Shown: positions 12,601-27,600, counted from the stretch's first letter. The stretch: 64,000 nt of DNA from Heligmosomoides polygyrus polygyrus (GCA_947396885.1 OX377206.1:20393114-20457113); one strand, 5' to 3'. Notes: generated from the sequence alone by a model not told the origin. Numbers and translations are program-made.

Positions 12601-15600
12601 TTTTTCGAAAATTTTCGAATTTGAATATCCAAAATTTGTGATCATTCGAAACCAATCAAATGTTCGAAGAAATTTCGAGAGCACAACTATAACGCGTGGC
12701 GACGATGCAAGTGCTGCGCTGTACTAACGAACCGCCCGTAATAACGTTGAGCGAAAGTCGCATCGGCTGCAAGGGCGGCAGGTAGGAGGGACGGGTGTGC
12801 AACTACAATACTAAAGAAAAGGAACTCTGCGACACCATAGCTTACCCATGCTAGAATCCGTGCTTCCCTCTGCGTCAGTGGACGTAAGAAGTCACTGCTG
12901 GTTGAAAAATGGAGACAATGCAGAAAAGCACATAACTGACTCCAAAAACTACTATATGTCTATGCAAATTTAGATGAATTACCATTCTTGTGTTGCCTTC
13001 TAACAAGGGAAGGGTCTGAAGCGTATGTCTGGACGGGGAGAGAGCGAATCATATAGGGAGAATCCTCACCACTCAATTAGAATAAAAATGTGCTTATTTT
13101 TTGACAAGTCGTTAAATCCAAGGAGTAGGGAGACCTTGAAGTCACAATGGAATACGGCTCATCACGAGTTTGGGGATCTTGTACGCCCGCGATGCCTCTG
13201 CCGACAAGTGGTTCGGAGCGCAGTGGAAGTGGGGTTGCTTCATGAGATGAAGGTCGTGGGTTTGGTTCTTTCGGGCTGCTGCGCTTTTGCGTTTCAACTG
13301 ACTGTTGAGATTTGGGGATTCTGAAGTCTATACCATTTTCAGACGTTTTTATGCCTTATTTTCCAGCTGAATGCTGTGTATTCAACATGATTACGTAGAA
13401 ATGTTCAACATCAGTAATACACAGGTACAAAGTGCATGAAGCATCACATGGGCACAATAAAAGGATAAAGGACGGCGTTACTCAATCCCTTCTAGGATGC
13501 GCCAGCGCATTCTTCTTCTACGGGATGTCGTGGAGGCGACATGAATGCGTATTTGGCCACACAATGACTTGCGGTGGCCAGCCGATGAACAAGTCAGCGC
13601 TTTATCCTTCCCAGACAAGTCTTGTACCAATTCACTGACCCCGGAGGGATGGAAGGCTTGGTTTGCCTGGGCGGGAAATCCGAACCAGGAACCTGGTATC
13701 GGGTGCACGCGACAGTCGCGCCTCCTCCGACTGTGCTACACGCGCCCGTGGGCACAATACGGGCAACGAATAAAGGCTACAGGCCCCTCACAGTCTGTGT
13801 ACATACATGGACCAATGACATAGAGAAAAGCCATCCTTTCAAAAGAGACCAGGATCTGACTTTGGAGGTGGTCCAAGTGAGAAATGCGGTCTGTGGATCC
13901 CGCAAATTAACCTAAACGGCATCGATACACTCTTTCCATCAGGTCTGCCTGTCACCTGGGAATCAAAGGTCTGCTGAAGATTTTCTAAAACCTAACACCA
14001 ATAATGTCTGAAGATGCTCGAGTGGTGATCAACGTGCTCATGCTGAAGTGTCGCACACCTTTAGACAAGGAACCTTCGAGGGAAGAAATCAAGCTGGCTG
14101 AACGAACGGCCAGCATACTAAGGGACTTCGAACTTTTAACCACAACGTCTTCGTCAACTTGAAGTTGACGAAGACGTTGTGGTTAAAAATCCGGTCAGCA
14201 ATAAACAAGTCGCAAGAAAGCTACTCCCCGGTAAAGGTACAACGTACAGCTAGAAAATGCGCGGAAAACGTCTGAAAATGGTATAGACGTCAGAATTCCC
14301 CAACTCTCAACCAGTCAGTCGAAATGCAAAAATGCAGCAGCGCACAAGAACCAAGCCCCAACTCTCCTCGCGTGAAGGAAGTAACCCCACTTCCACTGCG
14401 CTCCGAGCCACTTGCTGGCAGAGACATCGCGGGCGTACAAGATACCCAAACTCGTGATGAGCCGTATTCCATTGTGACTTCAAGGTCTCCCTACCCCTTG
14501 AGTTTAATGACTTGGCAAAAAATAAGCACATTTTTATACTAATTGAGTGGTGAGGATTCTCCTTATATGACTCGCTCCTCCCGTTCAGACGTACACTTCA
14601 GATCCTTCCCTTGTAAGTGGAATTGGTGCTGCTTTATTATGTTCGTTGTTTACATATAAAGCACTTGAACTCGAACTAATTGTCATGCGATACATGAAGG
14701 ATAAAGGACGGCATACTCAATCTCTTTTAGGATGCGCCATGTGTTCTACTTCTTCGGGCTATCGTGGGGGCGATTTGATTGCGCATTTGGTCATACAATG
14801 AATGACTTGCGGTGGCCAGCCGATGAACAAGTCAGCGCTTTATCCTTCGCAGACAAGTCTGGTACCATTTCCCCGACTCCAGAGGGACGAAAGGCTTGGT
14901 TGGACTGGGCGGTAAATCTGAACCACGAACCTGGTGTCGCGTGCACGCGATATCTGGGATCTCCTCCAACTGCGCTACACGTGCCTATGCGATACAACCT
15001 TCAACAATTGTGGGTGTTGCTGTACTTCCACGACTCAAGAGATAGAGAAACAGTTTTGCCTATACTTTGTCTAGGAGTGCAATATATAGTAGTGACCACG
15101 AATATGTACATGTTTTCAAAATTTTAGTCGATAACAGCCGTAAAGGTAGTGAGGTCAAAATTGCCAAATCTGCCTAAAAGTAGGATTATCCTATTCTTTG
15201 AATACTACATCGTGAATGTGTGGGTTTTTTGGTCTAATATTAGACTACGGTAGCTATGTGCCATACTGCGTCTCACTTATGGTGCGTTGTCGGAACAGAT
15301 TCAATTCTTCTGCATATCGAAAATCGGTAGTGATAGAACACCGTTGATTGCGCCTGATATTTCGATAACGTGGGCCTTTGCAAAGGGTCGAGGATTCCAA
15401 CGAGGGCTATTGAAGTACCTCTCAAGCGCAGACTAGACCCAGCAACGTATACAGACTTTAGAGTCGTTGGCGAATGAAAGCTCTAGACAATGCAAAAACT
15501 TGCGTCACGCGCATCATTTCCTCCAGCTGTGTGGTGGGATTTATAGCAAGATGGTTTGCCTGAAGATGTGTTGCGAAACAACTTCGAAGGAAGACGAAAA

Positions 15601-18600
15601 TCTTAACTTTAGGTTTCCATTGGTCATTTGAATAAGAGTACTCCAAACACTACCCCTAGACGAGACCTCGGCTGCAGTATCCTACCGTAATCGTATGAAA
15701 TTTTGAGTACAGAACTTATGTTTGCGATAGTCACCCTAGGTGAAGTTTGAGTGGAATTTTGCTATCTAATCTCGCACATCTACCCACTAATATCTACCGT
15801 AACCTTGGCCGAATTTTCAAAAATGGATGCCATGATCGTAATCGTCACCGAATAACCCTCGTAGACGAAATTTGGAATTTTGGCCACAATGCTTTCATCA
15901 TCTGGAGTTGTAAAAGGGCAATAGCGCTGAACTTGGCTATGCTACTTGTCTTCATTTCGTTACGGTGGTTATGCACTGCCTACTTAATAGGGGGGTGAAT
16001 CCCGTTTACATGCAGTTTCGACGATGGAAATCTTTTCTCTAATCTTTGCATTTTGCTTAGAGCAACAATTTTGATTACATGATTACTCAAAACTTCGAGC
16101 TAGAGTGTTCTGAAGTGATTCTAGAGATTGGGCGGACATGTTGTTGTTTTCCTTGTAAAGAATATTGTTTCACTTCTCGATGACATGCTCTAAAATTCCT
16201 CGCAATGTGGAGCCACCATCCACTAGGGATTTCCGAATCTATCACAGGTTCTATACTGGTATCGAAGCTAGGACGATGGAGTCGGAGGTACGAGTAATAG
16301 ACAATGAGCGGGTTAACTTACCGAGCGATGTTCATGATTCTCTACTGTATCTTATGTTTTGAGGCTGTTTTACTCAAATAACATCATTCATAGTCAAAAA
16401 ATGCAGTAGGCAACCCATTTATAGGTTCATACAAAGCCCTCTTTGGTCTCCAAGTTTTACAAAATTAAAAAAAAATTGGTAAAGGACATTTAGGGGTAGC
16501 TCAGCCTGTTCTTCTGTGAAGGAGTTCGTGCCAGTATCGCTGAGTTTTATCATCATCATCACAACTATCCGAACCCGGTCGTTCGTTGTGCTGGACCTAA
16601 TTTGCTCGCGAAGATTATTGCTGTATTTTCGACAGGAAACGCTGAAGGTTCTGATATTCTTCATGTCTGTTCTATGAAGCAGGGGAAACCCGCTGGATTA
16701 CACTGGCATGTGCGAGATGAGAGAGACGGAACTCGCAACGACAAATCGACGCCTACTAAAGGTATAGTTGCTAGTTCTATGGACAGGTGAACATGAATTC
16801 TGTCATAGGGTTGCATGTTCCTGTCGTCCTCCTCTTCTGCGGCAATCCTGTTTTTTGCTCTCAAACATAGGTCCGGATATGTGTTCAAAGGCAATTGTAC
16901 TCATGTAAGTCTTATGCCAACACAGAATGGCGTAATGGGCTTAGAGGTCCGTAAAAATATTTTTTTCGCTTTTTGGTAATTCATAAATGGTCGAGTTTCA
17001 AATGGCAAAAATCGTTTATATTCCATTTTCACGTCGAACTGCACACTTGTTAATTGAACGTACGTTTTATTTGAGTAATGTCCTATGCAGTTTTATGAGT
17101 GTCTAGCTGAAACACGAAACGGTTAAGAAAAATACTGTTTACCTAGATATCCATAGTTTTAGGCAATACAACAAGTACAATTGTGAGGAACACACATATC
17201 CCCACCTTGCTGTTGCATGTAAGCTGCACTTACACTATCAATCGAATAAAAATCGCAACGAACTAGTCAAGTGCCTGAAGCGATCTCCTCCTCTGCTACA
17301 TTTGATGGTTGTTGCTTTGCTGTGCTTTAAAACAGAATTCAAACTATTATTTTTTCTTGAAAAAATGAAATTTTTATAAAATTACTGCATATAAAAAACC
17401 TGTTGTGTACATTAACATTAACATTAACATATAGGTACTGGGGCTGGTGAACTAAATCCATTCTGAAGATAGCTTCAGTTTTGAACAATTCGCTTTGATT
17501 TTAAAAGTCTTAGGTTAGCTTAGAAGAGTGTCCAATTTGATTTGTCTAATTTAATCTGAAAAGTGGTCAATTCGATGTGAAAATGTATATAATGTGTTAC
17601 TACCATGCCATTCAGAAAAGCTAGCTTTCGTGAAACTGCTAGATTCTCCGAATCTGTGAATAGTCATACAACAGGATCCGCCTGCTAGAATTATTCATTT
17701 GAGAAATAAGTATTGGGGAATTTGCTCAAAGCAACAGTCTTCAAATGTGGAGTTTGAGAACTTTGGGCATTTTATCTGAAAAGAAAAACTTAATTGTAAT
17801 ATCGCTCAGTATTTTTAGCTTGGACATCTAGAATGGATAGACAAGCATTGTATATGTTAACAACCACAAAATATCGCTTCTGTAATAGCCATGTTTTACG
17901 AAAAATTAGACACGGATAAGCGTGATTGACGCATTCGCTTAGTAACCGGAATCATGGCGCTGTTCATCCTTGACTGAAAAGCAGAGGTGACGTGTGTTTT
18001 TACCACTTCAGTTTTCAACATTTCACCTGCCGACACTATATCTACCATAAGAATTCGAAAATGGCACTGAAGGCGTAATAGTCGCGTTTTTTATCGGTTT
18101 TCCATAACTTTCTCCACTTTCATCCCTTTCTAGAAATCGAGCGCTCTTTCGTACTTTGGAGAAATGATTGCTCGATGTATAGTTAGAACAAAATTGGTTT
18201 GAAGCGTTAGATTGCCCTTCTCAGATCCATTTGATTTGTGGAAAAAATTACAGGACAGGATGAAAAAGGAAAGAGTTACGATAAAAGATCAAAAAGAACG
18301 CGACTACAGCGTCTTCCGCTCCACTTTTTCCAATCATTATGTAGTTCTGTGAATTGAACCAAAGTAGACCTAAATTTTGAAGGTGTGCTGACATCTTTAG
18401 TGAATGATAAGATTTTTATTTTTAAAGGAATCGAGCTTTTTACACGTTACATGTTATTGCATCAATTAAAATTCGCACTCAACAACGCATTATTGAACAA
18501 GCATATATGGTCACAATTTATCGAACAATATCAACAATCAGTCAGACATGGAGAAATGAAATGGCTAAGGTGAAACACATAGAGCGATACATGTACGTAC

Positions 18601-21600
18601 GCAGAGATCGCACAAGTAAAGAAGAAACCATGATTTGATCACGAGTAATGCGCAAATAAATCAGTTACCATTACATTCTGACAGTCAAACTCACATACAC
18701 TTGCATACGAACCTTTTCCTTTCATATGACATTGCTTCGAAAAATCAATTATTGATTGATTTTTTTTCAACGCATAGAAGTCGACTTCAATGTCATACGG
18801 TCGGAAGTGTGCTGTAGGCTAGGAGTGACAAGTGTGTGTGTGTATGGCCTACTCTACTAGTGTCGCACTCATCTACGGTGGTATCGGCAAGACATTGATT
18901 TCGCTTCTGGTGTTTGGTGTGCTCAGGCGAGAGCAAAAATTCAACAAATAGAAATATTTATTAAGGAACTTGTTACATGGATGAGAAATCAGCACCACAT
19001 TAACTGACTGCGGAAGGCACAATTATTCAAGCAGTGTAGTGACCAGAGGCATGCTGTGTGTGTGTGGGTGTGTGCTTCTGTATGCGTCTATATGTCTTTG
19101 TATGTATATGAAGTAGAGGAAAAGTGTTATGAAGTGGGTGTGCACTTCGTCTTGTGCGAGAACGAATACTACTACTGCTACCGGTTCTACTGGTTCTACT
19201 CTGGTATCTCTATTCACTAATGGAAGGTTTACACTTCAGCTGACCAACGCCGCGGCTGGGTGGAAACCATCTATATCGATTCTCGGCGCTGCCTAATCGA
19301 TATCGACGATTTTCCAATCGCCGCACCGCACGTTCACCTCACTTTAGATGTACACCTTCCCACAGTACTAACCAGATGCAAAAAGAAAACACTCGAACAA
19401 GGAAAGGTGGTGAGAAAGGAACTCAGGCCCACTGTTTTGCAGGAAAAGAGATGCCGACGAGCTAGCTCAACGTCGTCAAACGAAATGCCTCAGCTCTACG
19501 TCACTACGAAAGCCCGTCGTCGTCGTCGTCGTTCACTACGTTCGCTCACTGCAGGTGAGCGCACTATTCGCTAACAAAGCTGAGACAACTCACTTGAGAC
19601 ACAAGAAGCGAAAGAATGCCTTGGCGTTCTTTGTCGTCAGCAACTACGAACACAGTAGTACTACACATAAAAGAGTGCAACGTAGGTTAAGCTTTGACTA
19701 GTCACAAATGTGCTGTTAGCTGGCTGATGAACGAAAACTCTAGCGAGAAGCGAATATACAATTGTACAACGAATAACTCAGGCATGTATGTACTGAGGAC
19801 TCACACTCAAATTTCTCCTGTGAATTTACATGAAGATTGAAGTTGGTTTGCGAAGCGCGGTCGCATCGCGTCCCCTACGATTTTCTATTCCAATGTATTG
19901 CAGGATCAGTTGAGGTACAAGCTTTGATGTGGCCTATACGGGGAGACGAGAAGGCGCAAGACCAATCAGGTGGTCGCATGACGCGGGCGTGCCGCCCAGC
20001 GTGGACCTATGGGTTGGCACTCTGATTGGCTAATTTGCCACCGCGTTCCCGCCCCTCCATGTAGACCACGTATACGGCTTGTACCATGGCTACTTTCCGG
20101 CGTTCTATGGCGTGAATTACGTTCTTTAGCCTACAAATACACCTCACGAAACTTTAGAAAGGACATCTCATATTTTTTAGGAATGCTTCCTACTACTTCA
20201 AAGAAAGGCTTAACTATTAATCACAAATTAAGACGAATTCAAGTAGGCTCAGGTCATTGTCTTTATTAAAAAGAAGCAAGAAGTTCCATACGTTATAACA
20301 TCGAGAAGTTGTCAAGTTACTTCCACATAATTCTAATCGAGAATCGACACGACCGCGCAGCTGCAACCCAGAACAAGCTTCGCCTAGTTCAATGGAGAAA
20401 AATGAGTGCACAACAATGTAGAGCAAAGATTTTATGCAGCTTCGGACAAGCAGTATGTACACTGCTATCCCTACCAAAACATATCCTATCTACAGGACCA
20501 ACAAGACTGGTTTTGAAGTCTGATGATTAGTTGTCTTCTCTCAGCAAACAAAAATCGCATGAGTGATTACTATTTATAGGTACTACGGCTGTAGTTTTAT
20601 CAGTAACTTTCAGAGTGAGACACTGCAAGAATGTCAAAGCTGAACTTAACACTGAAGCCTAAAGACTAGCGCCAAGTACCCTTCTTTTACAGTCAACATC
20701 CTTGCATTCAGTCTAGATACTACCTTGTCCGAAACTGCACTATAAAGTCACCTCTGAATAGAAAAGATCGTTAGAAGTCTGTCCAAAGTAGTCCCGTTTC
20801 CGTCCGTCGAGAAACCGGTAACACTGCTTCCGAGCTTTTCGGCGATTCGTCAATAAAAGGCGCAATTAGATCGTCCGTTTTCAGTTCACTCATCGAAGGC
20901 TCCTCAGCGGAGGGTGTCTTCACCACAGACGTCATGATCACCGACGTCTTCAGCTCAGCCACATGGTCGGAGATCGCCTTCGGTTTCGGCGGCGGAGGCG
21001 GTGGTGGTGGCTTTGGTATCGTCTCCGGTGGTGGCGGCAACGATTCGCTGCCTTCTGAATCGTCCTTCTGGTCGACGGAGCTGGCACTGGGAGCGCCTTC
21101 CAGCTTCTCCATCTCGTCGTGCAGGCTTCGCGATTCAGAGATGCTGTCATCGACGACGTCGTCATTGAGGCAGCTGATGAAAGGCGTGCTTCCGCTCACA
21201 GTGGGCGAGCACGGGCTCGGTGGCAAGTCGAATCGTACAGGTTGCGTTTGCCGCCGGACGTCACCTCGTTTTCCTCGCTTTTCAGGCCGCTCGTGACTTT
21301 GTGACCGATGCTTCATGACGTAGTCGAGGACGTTTCCTTCAGGAGTGGTTGGGGAAATGGAGTGGTCCTGCGAGGAGAAGTTCCTTGGTGATGGCAAACG
21401 TTTCCGTGGTACCAGATCCAACGATTTCCGTCGTCTGAATTGATCAGGACTCTTCGATAGCCTTCTCAATGAGCTCGTGTCGTAGTCCTTTTGTCGATCC
21501 TTGGATGTCGGGTAGCAAAGCGATTCTGCGCTGTCGACCTTCCGAAGTGTCAGCGTGTAAGGAATTTCCGAATTGAAGAGGTGGCACTTCTCCACGTTCG

Positions 21601-24600
21601 GGCTGTCCTCGCTTTTCACGGATATCAGCTTTGGACGAGTTGGCGGCGCCCTCATGATCGGCTCCGACTTCGGCTCCGGATCTGGCTCATCCTTCGACTC
21701 AGAGGACTGAGGCTGGTCCATCATATGAACGACTGGATGATCTTCAGGAGTCGTATGGGGAGCAACGTGCTGAGGTGGAACGGCTTTCGTCGGCTTCGGC
21801 AGCACAGCAGGCTTCGGCCCGCGCTCTTTCACTCCATTCGGGGTGATGACCATGTTCTCCTTGGTGATGATCTTTCCTGGAAGAGGTCCTTTCGCGCCGT
21901 ACGCTTGCTGCTCGACCTTCGCCTTCGCTATTGGCTGAGCAGATGTGGATGATCCAGGAACGCTGGGGTCAGGAATCACTTTCACCGTCGAGTACTCACT
22001 TTCGTGCGTGGAAATGACCTTCGGCTTGAGCAGCAGCGCTCCTGTCGAGGTGTAAATCGGTCCTGTAGATCTTCGTACGGTTATGTCGACGTTGGGGCCG
22101 TCAATTTCGATCGGAACGAAGTTCGTGGAGTTGAACGGGTACTCCTTCAGATGACGTCGACTTGTTGAGGATGTCGTCGGCGCGTTACTGGCGGAATCCT
22201 CATCGTCTGTGGTCTGTGGAGTGGACTTGGACTGCGAGATCACACGCTTCACAACTACATTGCCTACACGTTTCGACGCAAAGTTAGTGCTGTATGGCTG
22301 TCGTGTTGGCACACCTACATCGGACTTTGTCGATCGCTCGTGATCGGACAGCCGATACGAGTCCTCGCTAATGTTATCGTAGTCTGGTCGAATAGTGTTA
22401 AAGTTATCGCCGGACAGCGACTTGGGCGGCTCGGTGTTCTCTACTTCTAGCTCTCTACAAACGACTTGCAAGTCATCGCTAAGCACGTTGGGCAGCGACA
22501 GCGACACGTTCTCTTTCTCGTGTGACTCTTTGACGGGGATTTTTTGCCGCGCGCGATGCTTCTGTCGCTCAACGCATTCGCTCTCGTGACGGTGTCCTCG
22601 CGCATCTAATGTACCTGCGTTGTCGATGGTATGCGTCTGATTCGGTAGATGAGGTAAGGAAACGTGGGCGCTGCCGTTCTTCTTTCGGTCGGACACCATC
22701 GAATAGAGGGCGAACGGTGGACCACAACGAGGCGACACGGCGGAGCGTAGAGGCCTGAAGTGAGATCGAAGCGAATTAACGGGGTTTTAGCAGGAAACGC
22801 TGAAACTTCATTAAAGTGGTGAGAACTGTGACTTGACATCAAGGAGGCAGACGTTTTTCTCAGCTGCTCAAAATCAAAACATTAAAGTATCTGTGTTTGA
22901 GAAAAAGCACAAAATTCAAAGGTTTTCGAGAATGGCACAGCAGTAGCAGAGGATTTTCCTGCACACCTAACGATTTTTGAGTAGGAACGAAACATGTCCT
23001 GGCCTTAGGGGAGAAAAACAGTTCTGAGTTGGTCAGAAAATAAACTCGACTCATATGGTAGGCGGAGTACCTGTGTCAGATCGAGTGCCGTCTGAGATGG
23101 GACACACTTTCTAGGAGGTCAATGCAATATCTTGCTCGAGGAAAATCTAGTTTCACTTTCTTTGAAACTTTCTACTCACATACCCTAAAAGTGGACGAAC
23201 TACTAAAAGTTTCGTGGTACTTTCACAAAATATGAAACGATGAGTCAAAGCTTACTTTAAAGTGCAGGATACCAGTAATCTTTAATGCTGAAAATAAGCT
23301 ACGCCATACGCCATCGTTTAGGTCGTCGTTTTCTTTGACTGACAGTAAAAATTCATTTCGAGTGCGGTTACACGTCTGTTAAGGATACAATGAAAATGAA
23401 GAAAAAAAATGTCTCACTTGATTGTTTGGAGTAGGTTTTGCACTCTAGTAAGTTTCTTTTTTACACCAGGTTTGACACTATCAATGAAATGACAATCGCG
23501 ATAGGCTAGACGAGTGCATGGTGCTCTCTTCTTTTAGCAGTGAAAATTGCAGCCATACTGCACTTTAAAATAAACTTTAAGAGATTATTTTTCCCTAAAA
23601 ATGAAAGTTTGTGACATATGAAAAGGTGTGCTCGCTTTTTGGAGCATATGAATTGGATTTTCCAAAACAAAACAACATTTTCTTGGACAGAAATCGTTTT
23701 GTGATACCTAAAAAGTGTCTAGTTCTGTCTGAAAGATTGTGATTTGGGAGTCATTCAGTTTGTCTTCAAAAGCATTGAGCTTGCTGTGAAAAGTGTCTAA
23801 CTTCGGGGCGCGTGTAGCGCAGCTTCTGGTTCCGATTTCCTGCCCAGGCCAACCAAGCCTTCTATCCCTCCGGGGTCGGTGAATTGGTACCAGACTTGTC
23901 TGGGAAGGATAGAGCGCTGACTTGTTCATCGGCTGGCCACCACAAGTCATTGTATGGCCAAATACGCATTCAAATCGCCTCCACGGTATCCCGTAGAAGT
24001 AGAATGCGTGGCGCATCCCTAAAGGATTGAATAACGCCGTCGTTTATCCTTTTTATATGCATGCTGACCACGTGTAGCAACTGCAATGGTTAGAGTATTA
24101 ATTGCGTTTTTAACGCCATATCTCTTCACTGGTACAAGGCTCTGACGATGCTGCGTGCTTCATGAGAAAATTTCGAATAAATCTCGTATGTTTACGCGTC
24201 AGTCATCAAGGTGTTGCGGTTCCTTGCTTGGCAACTTAGGTCTGAACGGACAGATAGAGATCTGACTACTACAAAAACAGGAGTTCTCATCTTGTCCATG
24301 ACTTCTAGTGTCTTATCGAAAAGTGCCACTGCCGTATATCAAGATCGGATATTAATCCCTTCCTCAAATCAATCTAGTAAATGTAGTTCTTGCATAGTGA
24401 TTACATGACAACCACTATATATATGTACGTCTTCTATTGGATGCTAAGTCAAAGTCAGTTAAATCTTGAACGAATAAATCTGCAACTTGTATCGCATCCT
24501 AGGATGCCCATCCAAAATCCGATTTTTCCCTTAAACATTTTGGCACGTAGATCTAGTCGTTCTGGGTTCTTAAAAACCGAAATGCTGGAGAGATTACATG

Positions 24601-27600
24601 GCTTTGAAAGGCGGTGGCGAACGAAATGATAAAGAATTTACAGATAGAGAGGCACTACATTGTGTTCATGCTCAGTTCCACTGCATGTTTCGTTTATGAG
24701 CATTCGACGTTACTTTAACTCGATCATTCTTTAACCTTTTGAGGTTAAAAAGCATCAATTTCTCCGCAAGCGGTATTTGTGGGGTGCGTTGTGAATACGT
24801 GAATAATTGATTTTGAGTGTAGTAAATGCATACAATTAAATTGCTGAGCTTGAGAAATCTAAGATTCGTCGAGGCTAACTGGGGTAGCACCACTATTATG
24901 TAGTTGTAGTTTCAGTAGTTAAATATAAAATGGCTTTTTGCACCCGTAAAAACTCTCCATTCATTTATTAATGAAGAGGTTCATTACAGTGTATAGTTTC
25001 GGTCGTTTTTCGGTCCCGTTTTAGGATCATCTTACTTGGGTGTCCGTTAAGCTGTTTCATCCCATTACTAATGAATATGGTGACATTGTAGCGGTTGGAT
25101 TAGGTGTTACCGATCTACGAATGGAGAAGTGTACAAAAAAGAGGAAAATTTCTAGTTTTATGGATAGTAGCGCTCGGCGCTTCACTGCCTTGAGCCGGTT
25201 GGTCTAGACTTGCGTAAAATACCAGGCTGTCCAATAATTCTTGTCCGAAAATTTCACCATTTTTAATTTTTTTTTCAACTTTCTTGAAAAGCAAGTCTGT
25301 TCAACAATATAATCACCACAGTTATCCACAACAGTGGCCCATCGATTGGGCAGGTCGCCGATGCCCTTCGCCCAGAACTCCGGGGGCTGCGACTCGAAGA
25401 AGTCCGCGCTGTCGGATTTGAGGTTGTCGTAGTTGGTGAATTTTCCTCCGGCCAAATGGTGCTTCAGCGGGCGGAACAAGTGGTAGTCGGAGGGGGCGAG
25501 GTCCGGGGAATACGGCGGATGGGCAACCGTCTCCCAGCCGAGCGTCGCCAACTTCTGCTGGGTCTCCTTCGCCACGTGGGGGCGCGCGTAGTCGTGCAGC
25601 AGGTGGACCGAGGCCCGTCGGGAACGCTTTTCTCGGATGGCGGCGGCTAGTTTCTCGAGCTGATCGGTGTAGATGGAGGCGGTGACCGTCCTGCCTTGCG
25701 GGAGCAGCTCGAAATACAGCATGCCCTTGGCGTCCCACCAGAAGGCCTCCCGCTGTGCCCCCTGTCCTCGAGGCTCGTGTCGCCGCTATCGAAACGATTG
25801 AGCCAGCGCCTGACTGTGCGTTGGGACACTGCATCCTCCTTGCACGCTCTGCAGATGTTGGCGACCGCGGAGCCTGTGTCGTTGCCCAGCAGCCACTCGT
25901 AGTACATGAACGTACGAATTCGACCTTGGTCCATTTTAGCTTGTACTGGTAGCTAGACGCGGGGACTACGCCTTATATACCCCTGGCGTGGAACTCTGGA
26001 GAATCTTCTAGAAGGTTTTTACACTTGCCTGATATTATAACACTTCTAAGGAAAATTATAGAATTTTGAAAATTTTCGGACAGAAATTATTGGACAGCCT
26101 GGTAGCAAGGAGCCTGGACAGCAGAGCTCTACGAAGAAGTTCAATTTACCTCGTAAACGGCTCTCTTCGCTTATGGTGTTCTCGGACGTAGTCGATAAGC
26201 TGCTTCTGGGTTCGTCCGTGGTACCTCAACAGAGCGACGATATTCAAGGCAGCAATGACTTGCTCTCGTTCTTTCCGAGCATGCGACCTAGCGCTGCGAC
26301 ACTACGAATCTGTTTTGCTGGATGCTGTTCCTCGCCGACGCAGAGCTGAATAAGGAACAGAGTGTGGGGCATCTCTTTGGAACGGGTGCGTTAGATGGGC
26401 GACATCCTGCGGCCGGATTCATCAACGCGTATACCCGCTTTTATACGGGGTGAAAGGGGTAGACGTACCCCGATGAGGAATTCATGATAAGCCACCTTAC
26501 TGGCCTCATCGTGGATATGTCAGTGGTTGGAGAATAGTAGACGATCGTCGCGGGTATATCCGCATACCTACGAGGATTTCGCGCCCCATTGACAAAAATA
26601 CGCTCCACTGAGATCAACTGTTACCTCGAAAGGCCAGCTAATTCTTTCCATTATACTTATCCTTTTCTGGTTAATTCATACCTTACATTCTATTTGCATT
26701 GAGTGATAATGCTAACAGTGGGAGATGAATGAACAACCATCCCAGAATAATCAAAGGTCAATTAGCTGATACTGAGGAGTGTACATGAGCATCATTAGAG
26801 CGAAGGTGGTTGTGTGAAAATGAAATCGACCTCCCCCCACCACTAGGATAGACCGTCGTAAAAAAATCGGAGCAACAAATCACAATGAAATCGGTGCAAA
26901 TTAAAAAGAAAAAACGTCAAAAAAGCTCAAAAATGAAGCAGATCAGCTGATTATCGATAGACAACTGTAAACGGCGGATATCAGGACCGGCTCACCGTAG
27001 CCGCAGTGCGGGTCGCGCCGAGACTTTTGCAGTCTGCGCCCTCCTACATTAGAGATCGCGTCAGTGTCCACGTTGAGATTCGATCGACCTCTTGTAAGCC
27101 CACGACGGCTCTCGCGCCAAGCGGTTCGTGATGCAGTGGGTAGCTGGGTTGTTACATGCGAGAGATGTCGGGGTTTCGGTTCTCCTGCGTCGTGGCATTC
27201 TTGAATTTCAACTGACTATTTAAGATCTAAAAGGTTTTGACGTCTACACAACATTGGCATTTTTGCGCAATGTCTCAGCCGTATGCGCTTCGGCGCTCGA
27301 AGAATCCAGCCGCAGACTCCGCCTGATCGACGAAAGCACTCTCCACACGAGCAGCCTGTATGGCACACACCCTCGAGTCCCTTCCCTAGCCTGGTTCTGC
27401 GATTGCACAAAGAAAGTCTCACCCGACGCTTAAGGTTACGGTGAGGCGGTCCTGATATCCGCCGTTCATAATCTTGTATTATCGATCGGACTACGAGTTC
27501 AATAAATTGCTGTCTGTAATTGCACTAAGCAATATACTGCACGTCTATCAGGGTAGTTCGACATTATCCTTGATTTATTTGTTGAATGGGCGCGTGTAGC

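Noticed and set aside
13025..13324. 99-codon ORF in the SINE-C arm
   Set aside because: Lies wholly inside a repeat whose other copy breaks the frame; no protein similarity.
19260..19574. 104-codon plus-strand ORF with Arg-rich end and a GTGAGC donor-like end
   Set aside because: No recognisable domain, no supporting neighbour exon, and the CGT run explains the Arg stretch.
20934..21952. Plus-strand ORFs opposite the giant FARP exon
   Set aside because: Antisense shadows of a GC-rich coding exon; the minus frame has correct splice acceptor and phase.
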